DNA of 64,000 nt from Orychophragmus violaceus (Eukaryota > Streptophyta > Magnoliopsida > Brassicales > Brassicaceae). The stretch is from assembly GCA_030180135.1 (NCBI GenBank), contig CM058230.1:19159082-19223081 (forward strand), given 5' to 3'. The notes under the pieces were generated by a model. It was given only the letters and a program-made list of their open reading frames with translations, did no database searches and had not been told where the DNA came from. The position numbers and the translations under genes were made by a program. Below, one piece after another: positions 45,573-55,098 of this stretch (positions within the stretch are counted from its first letter, which is position 1; the number at the start of each line of letters is the position of its first letter).

Positions 45573-46764
45573 TGATATATCATGGTTTTTACCCATTTTA
45601 GACCATGATATAGATGTGTTTTTAGTGTCTTTTGTATTCGTTTAGAGTCTTTTACAGGTTTAATCAGGTTTGGAGCTAATTGGAGATATTTGGAGCATTT
45701 TGGGACTTTTGGGACGTTTTGGCCGAGAGCTTAACTCACTGTCCGATTTATTGATCAAGCATCGACCGACACACCTTGTGCATCGGTCGACACACTAGCG
45801 AGATGGGCCGTACGCGTCGGTTTAACAAGTTATGAAGATTTGCAAAGAAGCCCAGAATAGTTCCAGTATTTACACAGAAGCCCCAGCCGAGATTAGGCTT
45901 ATATATAGAGGATTTTGGTGTTTATTTTACTTATGTTTTCATACTTAGAGCTAAGAGATTTTTAGAGCTTTTGGGGCTGATCTATTTCCTGTATTCACTT
46001 ATTTTGGAGAAGATTTCGAACCACTTTATCTATTTAATTTCTTATATGCAATCTATTATTTCTATGATTATGTTTTCATCAATCATGTCTGAGTAGATCC
46101 ATAGTTAGGCTTAGGGTTTCTCATTAGGGTTTGATGACTTGCTAGACTTGTTTAATTCAGTTAAGGATTCATATGATTAGAATGTTCTTCAAACTAAATT
46201 GTGCTTAATGCTAGTTCTAACCTGATCAATTAGAATCTAGATCTTAGGTTGCTAAATTCGACACGAGAGTGTGTTTTAGAATCTGAACTATTTAGGTTGA
46301 GCAATTAAATTATTCGCAAAGAGATTTGGTTTAGTTTAATTGTGAACATATCGAACTTGAACTTAATGCTTGTTTAATCTGTTAGTAATTGCAAAGAGAT
46401 TTGGGTTACTGCACTTAGACTTAGAGGATTTTCGCAAAGAGATTTGGCTAATCCTATTTCTGTGATTTGAGTTCAAGAACTGAGTTTAATTTGATCCTGA
46501 CTGATTAACTTGTCTGCTTGTCTGATTTCCTGAGAATACCCTAGGCTTGACGCTTTTAGTTTATTGCTTTCACAACCAACTTGCTACTGTTTACTTTCTT
46601 GCTTCGCAATTTATTTACGTCACCATCTGCTTATTATTAATATTAGTCTCTACTGTTCTGATCTATCGAGACCTAGTGTCCCTGTGGATTCGATAACCCT
46701 ATATACTACTTTGACATTGCTGTTCACTTGCAGTTTAGAATAGGGTAAAACTTAGAACCTATCA
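45573..46764 (+). repeat. E1 3' LTR, 1192 bp
   Basis: TGATATATCATGG..GAACCTATCA, with an intact palindrome pair at 45760-45796 (centres 21 bp apart) and TATATATAGAGG at about 45900. Confidence 0.95.
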
Positions 46765-47212
46765 GCAGTCTCCTTGCATCGACCGTCACTGGAATTGTGT
46801 CGATCGTTGCTGGGCGACTTCGCGACGACAGTTTCTACGTTATCGCTTTGCATCGACCGTTGCTTGGGTGCATCGACCGATGCATCGCGAATGTCACGAA
46901 TCTCATCTTCCAATTCTTCAATCTCCACGAGTTCCTCAACGCTCAGCTGCCTGTTTTGTTTAGGTAATAGTTCCTTACCACTTCTCAAAGTCACTGCATT
47001 GCATTGGTACTTGGGATTAGCGTCAGTTCGTCCTGGGAGATATCCATCTTCCCTCTGAGCATGTCCAGCAATTCTTGCAACCTTAGCATCAAGCTCTTTC
47101 ACGTGTGTGCTCAGGGATTCAAACTTCCCATTCAGCTTCTCATAGACATTATCTACCTTTTTGTCGAAGTCTGCAGCACTCTTAACCTGATTCTCCAGCA
47201 CCTGTTCCAGCA
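46765..47212 (-). pseudogene. E2 Gag, central to C-terminal fragment
   Basis: The minus strand reads LEQVLENQVKSAADFDKKVD, then VYEKLNGKFESLSTHVKELD (coiled-coil-like). An RTDANPKYQCNAVTLRSGK motif common in Athila Gag and a Glu-rich stretch follow, then a segment encoded by two palindrome pairs (46776-46884). The start is missing because gag is fused to LTR sequence at 47213. The frame continues across the E1 target site into 40139. Confidence 0.85.
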
Positions 47213-48110
47213 CAGGGACACTAGGTCTCGATAGATCAGAACAGTAGAGACTAATATTAATAATAAGCAGATGGTGAAGTAAATAAATTGCGAAGCAAGA
47301 AAGTAAACAGTAGCAAGTTGGTTGTGAAAGCAATAAACTAAAAGCGTCAAGCCTAGGGTATTCTCAGGAAATCAGACAAGCAGACAAGTTAATCAGTCAG
47401 GATCAAATTAAACTCAGTTCTAGAACTCAAATCACAGAAATAGGATTAGCCAAATCTCTTTGCGAAAATCCTCTAAGTCTAAGTGCAGTAACCCAAATCT
47501 CTTTGCAATTACTAACAGATTAAACAAGCATTAAGTTCAAGTTCGATATGTTCACAATTAAACTAAACCAAATCTCTTTGCGAATAATTTAATTGCTCAA
47601 CCTAAATAGTTCAGATTCTAAAACACACTCTCGTGTCGAATTTAGCAACCTAAGATCTAGATTCTAATTGATCAGGTTAGAACTAGCATTAAGCACAATT
47701 TAGTTTGAAGAACATTCTAATCATATGAATCCTTAACTGAATTAAACAAGTCTAGCAAGTCATCAAACCCTAATGAGAAACCCTAAGCCTAACTATAGAT
47801 CTACTCAGACATGATTGATGAAAACATAATCATAGAAATAATAGATTGCATATAAGAAATTAAATAGATAAAGGGGTTCGAAATCTTCTCCAAAATAAGT
47901 GAATACAGGAAATAGATCAGCCCCAAAAGCTCTAAAAATCTCTTAGCTCTAAGTATGAAAGCGTCAGTAAAATAAACACCAAAATCCTCTATATATAGGT
48001 CTAATCTCGGCTGGGGCTTCTGTGTAAATACTTGAACTATCTTGGGCTTCTTTGTAAATCTTCATAACTTGTTAAACCGACGCGTACGGCCCATCTCGCT
48101 AGTGTGTCGA
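47213..48110 (-). repeat. E2 5' LTR, main part (both ends missing here)
   Basis: Matches 33663-34558 of the 3' LTR. The left end is a deletion junction with gag; the right end is the E3 insertion site, within the palindrome GTGTGTCGA|CCGATG. The remainder lies at 62488-62706. Confidence 0.93.
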
Positions 48111-49329
48111 TGATATATCATGGTTTTTACTAGTTTTAGGCCATGATATAGATGTGTTTTAGTGTCTTTTGTCTTTGTTTAGAGTCTTTTACAGGTATAA
48201 TCAGGTTGGGAGCTAAATTGGAGATTATGGAACATTTTGGAGATTTTTGGAGAGATTGGCCGAGAGATAGAGTTCACTGTCCGAGACAGAGAAAGGTGTC
48301 GATCGTTGCACTCTAGCAACGATCGTTGCACCAGCGAGATGGGCCAAAAACTCGGCGGTTTAGAAGAGTGAAGATATTGCACTTTGATCCAGAAGTTCCT
48401 GATATTTACAAAGAAGCCCCTGGCCGAGATTATGCCTATATAATAGAGTTTTTGGTGTTTTTATTAGGGACGCTTTATACTTTTTACCATACACTTTCAT
48501 AATTAAGAGCAGAGGATTTTTAGAGCTTTTGGGGCTGATCTGAACCTAATTCATCATCTGTATTTGGAGAAGATTTCAAACCCCTTTTACTCTTATTCTT
48601 TTATGCAATTTACTTATCATATGATCATGTTTTCATTATCTATGTCTGAGTAGATTCCTAGTTAGACTTAGGGTTTCTCACATAGGATTTTATGACTTGC
48701 TAGACTTGTTCGATTTCAGTTAAGGATTCAAACTATATCTGTTCTTCAATTTAATTGTGCTTAAAGCTAGTTCTAACCTGATCAATTAGAATCTAGATCT
48801 TAGGTTGCTAAATACGTCACGGAAGTGGGGTTTAGGAATCTGAACTAATTAAATTGGGCAATTAAACTTTGCGCAAACGAAAGTTTGGTTTAGGATAATT
48901 GTGAACATATCAAACTTGGACTTATTGCTAGTTTAATCTGTTAGTTCTCGCAAACGGAAGTTTGGTTTGCTGCACTTAGGCTTAGAGAATTATCGCAAAG
49001 GAATTTGGTTAATTCTATATCCGTGTTTTGAGTTCTAGAACTGTGCTTAATTAGATCCTTGCTGAATGAACTGTCTGCTAGTCTGATTTCCTGAGAATAC
49101 CCTAGGTTTGACGCTTTTAATTACTTGCTTTCACAACCAATAATCTCTGCTACTGATTTACTTTCTTGCACTATTTTCAATACAATCACATTGCTTATTT
49201 CTAGTATTCATTCCCTACGGTTTGATTCTCTTGAGACCAAGTGTCCCTGTGGATTCGATAACCCTATATACTACTTTGACATTGCTGTACACTTGCAGTT
49301 TAGTATAGGGATTAATTCTTGACCTATCA
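48111..49329 (+). repeat. E3 5' LTR, 1219 bp
   Basis: TGATATATCATGG..TTGACCTATCA. A palindrome pair at 48297-48328 (centres 20 bp apart) lies upstream of a TATA-like CCTATATAATAG at about 48432. Confidence 0.96.
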
Positions 49330-49335
49330 AGTTTT

Positions 49336-49353
49336 TGGCGCCGTTGCCGGGGA
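49336..49353 (+). other. E3 primer binding site (tRNA-Asp)
   Basis: TGGCGCCGTTGCCGGGGA, an 18-base complement of the tRNA-Asp 3' end, six bases after the LTR. Confidence 0.95.
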
Positions 49354-49497
49354 CTCTTTGAGTCTTCGATAGGACCGAACTTAGGGTTTTACTAGAAATT
49401 TTTCGTTTTTCGTTTTTGTTTTTCGTTTTTATTTTATTTATTTTATTTTGCTAACTTTTTCTCTGTTTCTCTCTGTCGCAGGTACGAATTTCGCCTT

Positions 49498-49584
49498 GCA
49501 TCGATCGTTGCACCCTTGCATCGATCGTTGCTAAGCGATTTGAGATTGAATCGATCGTTGCATTGATAGCATCGATCGTTGCTG
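49498..49584. repeat. Two palindrome pairs in the E3 leader
   Basis: CGATCG cores centred at 49504.5/49524.5 (20 bp) and 49554.5/49575.5 (21 bp), immediately upstream of the gag start codon. Confidence 0.9.
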
Positions 49585-49602
49585 GACGATTACAGACAGT
49601 TT

Positions 49603-52167
49603 ATGCCAACGCAGAACACTCGAAGTAATCCGAACTCGAGCTTAGTTAATCTCAACCTAGAGGAACTTGGACGTCTAGAGAGGACTATTAGAAGAGAAAA
49701 GAGAGAGAGAATGGTACAAGAACGCTTGATCTTGATACCAGATGCTGAAGGTACCCTGAGGGATCCAGAGAACAATCCTTACAATGCTGCTGGGCAAAGG
49801 ATTGATGCTGAGGGACGAGTGATCCCTGATGAAGTTGAGCCACAAGGTAGAGAGATGGTAGTTCATGAGAGGACACTAGCTGATTACAATAGACCTGATG
49901 AGTTTCATGCAAACCGAGCAGCTCTAGTGCTTCCTGCTTTCGAGAGGAATGATTTTGAGGTAAAAACTATCTACTACCAACTGATGAGACAGATTGCTTT
50001 CCATGGTCTTCAATCAGAGCAGCCTATGGATCACATTGACAAGTTTGAGGACATAGTCACTGGCATGAAGTATGAAGGAGTATGCCCGGACTATCTGTTC
50101 CTTAAGCTATTTCCGCACAGTCTTGCTGGAGACGCTAGTGCATGGCTGAGACAACTGGCACCTGGTCAGTATACTACTTGGACAGCCTTAAAGAGTGAGT
50201 TCCTGCGCCACTTCTACGATGCTGCGCGCTCAGATCAGTCCAGACAGGACATACTTACTTTTTCCCAAGGAGCTGTGGAGCCTTTGACAACCGCATGGAT
50301 GAGATTTAAGAAATATCAGCGTGATTGTCCACACCATGGATTCACAGAAGTACAGCTGATAGGTATTTTCTTCAGAGGAATAGATCTCCCTTATCAGACT
50401 GCTTTGGATAATTCCAGTGATGCTAATTTCAGCACCAGAACTCCTACACAAGCTAAACGGTTGATAGAGAATCTGATTGGCAGCAATAGTTGCAAAACAA
50501 TGGATGAAAGGAGGAAGAGATCTGGTGGAACTGTAGAGAATTCTGATATAGCTAATATTAGATCCAGACTGGACACAGTTTTCAATCTTCTGACAAATAA
50601 GAAAGCTGTCCACTTTGCCCAAGATGTGGAGGTGATTCAAACTGAGGTGGACACTCAGGAAGAAGAAGTGAATTTCATAGGAGGTTCCGGTTCCCAAGGT
50701 AATAGATTTAACAATCAACAGGGGAACAGATTCTCAAATGGAGGACAGAATGGAGGTTTTCAGAAGACCTATGGACAGGGTAATCAGAGAACCTATGGAT
50801 CTACATCTTATCAGACTCCTCCTGCACCTACAGCCCATGAGAGCAAAATGGAAGCTATGATGGAACAACTGATGGAGAGTCAAACCAAGCTTTCTGTAGA
50901 CAACAACAAGAAGCTGGACGCTGTCTATCAGGACCTCAATGGGAAGTTTGAGACATTGAGCACTCACATGAAGCAGTTGGACACTCAGGTGAATCAGATG
51001 TCCAGCTCACTGAAAGGAAAAGGAGTTGCAGACACTCATATTAAGGCCTGGTCTGTAATGATTAATGATGGATCTTATCTAGGGGAGAAATTTGAGCTAA
51101 GTACAGCTGAGTTGGTGACTGAGGAAGAATTTTCGGATTTCTGTGAAAAACTCTCGGGTGGAAGTTGTGATGATCGCGATGCAACGATCGATACACATCT
51201 GGCATCGATCGATGCAGGTCGTGAACAAGCAGAGAATCCGTGGGATGAAAATGAGATTGATGCAGAACTAGCCCGCCTATTCCCTGATACATCTGAAATC
51301 ACTCCAGAAGATGTTTATGCACGAGCTATTTGGCACAGTCCCAAGGTGTCTGAAGTGATTAAACAAGAGATTGAAGAGCTGAAAAGGCTAGAAAAGAGTG
51401 GTGAAGACTTGGAAGAAATTCCATCATCTGATGATCCACCTTATCATCCATGTGTTCAGAAATATTTGAACAAGATGTTGCCATTAGATGAAGAGCTGAG
51501 AGAATGGGTGATAGTAGTTCCTCAGCATATTAGTGATGTTCTGTTAACTAAGGTCCCAAAGAAACTGCCTGATCCTGGAGTCTTTGTACTTGATTGTTCT
51601 ATCTTTGAAGATAGTTTTAGGCGTTCTCTGTGTGATTTAGGAGCTGCTGGGAGCATAATGTCTTACTCTGTGGCAGAGAAGCTGGGTATGTTGGATTTTG
51701 CTCCTACTAGGACACGTCTTATCCTAGCTGATCAGTCCATACGAGTTCCTGAAGGACTCCTTATTGATATTCCGGTAAGAGTTGGAAACTACTTAGTTCC
51801 AACAGACTTCCTTGTGCTGAAATATGCCTGCGATCCGAATGAAGCTTTATTGCTTGGGAGACCATTCTTGGCTACAGCAGGAGCTGTGATTGATGTTAGA
51901 CAGAGTCTAATAGACCTCCACCTGGGAGATGAGACGCTGCGATATGAGATGGAGAAGCTGCGGAAGCCACTGATAGATGGACAGACTTTCAAGATCTTGG
52001 AAGCAGATGATGAGCAGCTGAATGAGACTGTGATAATAGATCCTGGAGCGCATTTTACTCCATCTTTTCTTGGACTGAAGCATTCTGTAACAGCCTATTC
52101 TCCGCCATGGATGAGGAGACTTGAACAGAGACAGAAAAAGTCTCTGTCAGGATCTTCTGGCACTTGA
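49603..52167 (+). CDS. E3 Gag-protease polyprotein, intact, 854 aa
   Basis: The start chosen is ATG 49603 (MPTQNTRSNP); upstream in-frame sequence lacks another ATG. The Athila-type gag core (ADYNRPDEFHANRAALVLPA, EQPMDHIDKFEDIV, FLKLFPHSLAGDASAW, FLRHFYDAARSDQS, KKYQRDCPHHGFTEVQL) is followed by a Gly/Asn/Gln-rich region, a helical coiled-coil-like segment (KLDAVYQDLNGKFETLSTHM), an acidic linker containing one palindrome pair (ATIDTHLASIDAG) and a retropepsin-like domain. The predicted catalytic motif is CDLGAAGSIMSYS (Asp678), in which the Athila consensus SVNLMP has changed to AGSIMS; LLGRPFLATAGAVID is conserved. No CCHC knuckle is seen. The ORF ends before any RT. It is open although the element lacks enzymes, which suggests recent selection or recent origin. 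Confidence 0.92.
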   Translation: MPTQNTRSNPNSSLVNLNLEELGRLERTIRREKRERMVQERLILIPDAEGTLRDPENNPYNAAGQRIDAEGRVIPDEVEPQGREMVVHERTLADYNRPDEFHANRAALVLPAFERNDFEVKTIYYQLMRQIAFHGLQSEQPMDHIDKFEDIVTGMKYEGVCPDYLFLKLFPHSLAGDASAWLRQLAPGQYTTWTALKSEFLRHFYDAARSDQSRQDILTFSQGAVEPLTTAWMRFKKYQRDCPHHGFTEVQLIGIFFRGIDLPYQTALDNSSDANFSTRTPTQAKRLIENLIGSNSCKTMDERRKRSGGTVENSDIANIRSRLDTVFNLLTNKKAVHFAQDVEVIQTEVDTQEEEVNFIGGSGSQGNRFNNQQGNRFSNGGQNGGFQKTYGQGNQRTYGSTSYQTPPAPTAHESKMEAMMEQLMESQTKLSVDNNKKLDAVYQDLNGKFETLSTHMKQLDTQVNQMSSSLKGKGVADTHIKAWSVMINDGSYLGEKFELSTAELVTEEEFSDFCEKLSGGSCDDRDATIDTHLASIDAGREQAENPWDENEIDAELARLFPDTSEITPEDVYARAIWHSPKVSEVIKQEIEELKRLEKSGEDLEEIPSSDDPPYHPCVQKYLNKMLPLDEELREWVIVVPQHISDVLLTKVPKKLPDPGVFVLDCSIFEDSFRRSLCDLGAAGSIMSYSVAEKLGMLDFAPTRTRLILADQSIRVPEGLLIDIPVRVGNYLVPTDFLVLKYACDPNEALLLGRPFLATAGAVIDVRQSLIDLHLGDETLRYEMEKLRKPLIDGQTFKILEADDEQLNETVIIDPGAHFTPSFLGLKHSVTAYSPPWMRRLEQRQKKSLSGSSGT

Positions 52168-52821
52168 AAAACCTTGCGCGTCCGGTCAAGCTATTGACCT
52201 TAAACAAGCGCTGGGTGGGAGGCAACCCACCATTAGGTATTGGTGTTTTTCTTTTTAATTTTTGGTGTTTTTGTTAGGATTTTACGTTTGTTTTTGTTTC
52301 TGGTGCAGTCATGTTTGCAGGTCTCGGATTAAATCGCAGTGCAGCGATCGATGCATTTCTGCATCGATCGTCACAACACGAAATGAATCGCATTGCAGCG
52401 ATCGTTGCGGTCCTGAGCAACGATCGACCATACACGAAAGTCGCCAAGTAACGGTCGATGCATCTAATGCACCGATCGATGCCGTGCGACAGAGGTAACC
52501 CGACAGACATAAACTCACCTTTTCAATTTTTTTTATTTTCTTTTTACCGATCCTTCGCTGGACACTACTGGGGACAGTGTGTCTTAAGTGTGGGGGAGGT
52601 GCTACTGACGTTTATCTTTCTATTTTCTTAAGAGTCAGTCCGTTTTTCAAAATTTTTTGTTTTATTGAGTCAAAATTGTTTAAGTAAGAAACTATGATTT
52701 TCGGAGGAGATTTACAAAACTTGCAGGAACTTAAGTAACCATTGGGATGAAGTTGCAGGATTTATCTCTGACTATTAGAAAACCCCATCACAGATCAACC
52801 TACTGGGAACACCCACATCAC
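52168..52821 (+). other. E3 3' tail, part 1: three palindrome pairs and a PPT-like tract
   Basis: Pairs at 52345-52370 (centres 20 bp apart), 52399-52426 (22 bp) and 52452-52478 (21 bp). AAGTGTGGGGGAGG at about 52587. The tail is interrupted at 52821 by Copia-3 and resumes at 60566. Confidence 0.85.
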
Positions 52822-53451
52822 TGTTGGAATTGTGTCCAGTAATCTCGGTACTGTCTCTAGAAAGTAAGAGTATGTCGAGATCAGACATAAGTCATATAAT
52901 ACTGGGGATCATGATGGCTTGCTAGAGTCCGCTCATGATCTATAAGTCTTGGACTTATTGCCTTTATTATATGATCCCATATGGGTCACACGCCTAAGCT
53001 AACAGGAAAATGTGTAGGAACGGCTTAGCAGAAGTACGACAAAAGTGCTAGGCATTTGTCGTACTAAGAGAGAAAGATTAATGGGTCTGATTAAATGGGA
53101 TTTAATCAGATTGGGCCCAAAAGCCCAAAAGGGAAAGAGAAGGCTTTTAATGACTAAAAGCCAAGTCTTTTCTCCCCAACCCTAATCCCCAGCCGCGGCT
53201 ACTCCTCTCTCTCTGCGCCTCTGTTCTTCGTGGTCTAGCAGCCATTTCCTTGTGAAGCGTGTGTGAACCTTTGGAGGATTCATCCCTCGGTGCATCTATC
53301 TGATCTCTGACCTGTTCTAAACCTTCCGCTGCAAGAAACAGGTAAAAGGTGAGATCATGTTATGATTCTAAATAAGAACACCTAGATCTGATGCATGTTT
53401 AGGTTGATATCAATATGAGAATTGAATCAGGATCAACTGAACTATCCAACA
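52822..53451 (+). repeat. Copia-3 5' LTR, 630 bp
   Basis: TG..CA ends. A strong splice-donor-like AAACAG|GTAAAAG lies at 53341/53342, at the position equivalent to the donor in Copia-1. Confidence 0.97.
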
Positions 53452-53452
53452 G

Positions 53453-53465
53453 TGGTATCAGAGCC
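53453..53465 (+). other. Copia-3 primer binding site (initiator Met tRNA)
   Basis: TGGTATCAGAGCC one base after the 5' LTR. Confidence 0.95.
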
Positions 53466-53639
53466 ATTGGTTCTTAGGTTTCTTGTTTTAGATTCATGTT
53501 TAGGTTGTTTAATCTGTTTAGAATTGTTTTTGAATCAATTACTGATAAGATAAAACAGCTAAGAAACTGAATTAAATCCTAAACACACAAAAGGAAATCA
53601 CAAACCGAGCTATATGACTCGGGTTTGTTGATTGGCCGA

Positions 53640-53935
53640 GAGTATGGCCGGTTGGGTCGGATCGTTGGATCGATCGCGTCACGACCGCGGCTCGTCCCGA
53701 TCGTAAGACGGATCGCGTCCCGATCACGATCGTCCCGTTCCGCCTCTCTCACGTCCCGATCGTCTCTATGTTTGCTCGATCGCGTGAGGCTTCATGCCGT
53801 CCGGATCGTGGCTCGCTCGTGGACGACTCGGCCAGCACCATCCCGAACGTCCCGATGAACCGTCCCGATCATGCCAAGCGTATCGATCTCGGATCGTGGC
53901 GCACGGCTTGCGGCTGGACGATCATTGCTTGATCC
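53640..53935. repeat. CG-rich CGTCCCGATC repeat island in the Copia-3 leader
   Basis: CGTCCCGATC or close variants occur about six times (53693, 53716, 53731, 53752, about 53849 and 53862), along with several GGATCG and CGATCG words. The island is far more GC-rich than flanking leader sequence. It sits where Copia-1 carries its palindrome-pair array. Confidence 0.8.
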
Positions 53936-54408
53936 GAAAGCTAGGGTTGTTTGATCACGGTTCAATCGGTTCGGTTCGGTTAATGGTTCGGTTTAAAATT
54001 TTAATTAAAATTGATTCGTTCTGGTTTAATAAACAGTTTTAATAATTTTATTAAATCTGGTTAAACCAGGATAAGAAATCCAATGTCGAAAGAAATATTG
54101 GATTTAGTGCCTAAACCAGGAATTTCTAATTTGATTTGGTTGGACCAAATAAATTGAGAAATTCCGGTTTAGTAAATAACCGGTTGACAATTGTGGTCAT
54201 CGTAGTAATTAAAACTTGGTTAGACCAGTTTTAATGAACCAGACCGGTTATGTCAATTAATTGGACAATTGGGTCATGTCTTGGACATGGACCAATTCTT
54301 GGGCCTCGGGCCAAGAAGTTAAAATAATTGGGCCAGTTAATTGAGTCTTTCTTCAGATTAATTTAAAATCTATTTTATAAAATTATAAAGTCGTTTTAAA
54401 TTAAAGTT

Positions 54409-54575
54409 TCCGAAATTTTGAAATTAGAAAGTTTCTTAAAATAGAATTTTCTGAATTTGCGGGTTTTGGATTTTAAAGAAATTTCTAAAGTTAGAAAGTT
54501 TCCAATTTTAGAAAGTTTCCAAAAATAGTAGGTTTCCAAAAATAGAAAGTTTCCCGAAATAGTAATCTTCTATTT
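54409..54575. repeat. AGAAAGTTTCC minisatellite-like stretch in the Copia-3 leader
   Basis: Units of about 20 bp built on AGAAAGTTTCC with AAAATAG spacers recur at least five times with variation. Confidence 0.7.
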
Positions 54576-55098
54576 TGGGAATGAACTTTAATAAACCTAT
54601 GAACCTCAAATAATATCAAGCGTTGGATGTCTTGTCCAGACTATGTCAGCTGTCAAAGCCCATTCAATTGCATTCATGGCCTTACAGTGTGAGGATGTCT
54701 GCTTTTGCGTGGGTAAGACGGTTTGTGATTCATAAATGTCATTGGGAGTCCCAGACATTAATGATTACATGACTGTATAGTCCGGTTTTCTTGACTAGGC
54801 CATCGGGAGTCCCGGGCCTTGAGACATCAGAGTGGATTGGGCCTCGGACCCAGATTCACAACCAAGAGTTATATCACGGATATAATTAGCCGATATAGGG
54901 CTTACCGATATAAGCTAAGGTTGGGTGACGGCCAGTGGCCCACTTTAATTTTAGTTATATGTGGATCTTGGAATCATTATATTCTATTGAGGGTAACTTA
55001 GGTTATTGAATATAATGCGTGATTAATCATATTATTCTTTAATACGAGATTAGTCATTTTGAACATAATAACTAATAACCTTTTTATATATTTCAGAT

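Larger units (their letters stand above)
40140..46764 (+). mobile_element. E1: Athila-family element with gag-protease only (plus strand), nested in E2's gag
   Basis: LTRs at 40140-41308 (1169 bp) and 45573-46764 (1192 bp); target duplication GCAGT (40135-40139 and 46765-46769). The PBS at 41315 has one mismatch to the tRNA-Asp complement. The interior holds a gag-protease reading frame (41577-44267) with two stops, then a 1.3-kb non-coding tail. RT, RNase H and integrase are entirely absent. The LTR and tail are those of E2, so this is a non-autonomous derivative or partner of the E2 family. LTRs differ by about a dozen substitutions plus a 23-bp deletion. Confidence 0.95.
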
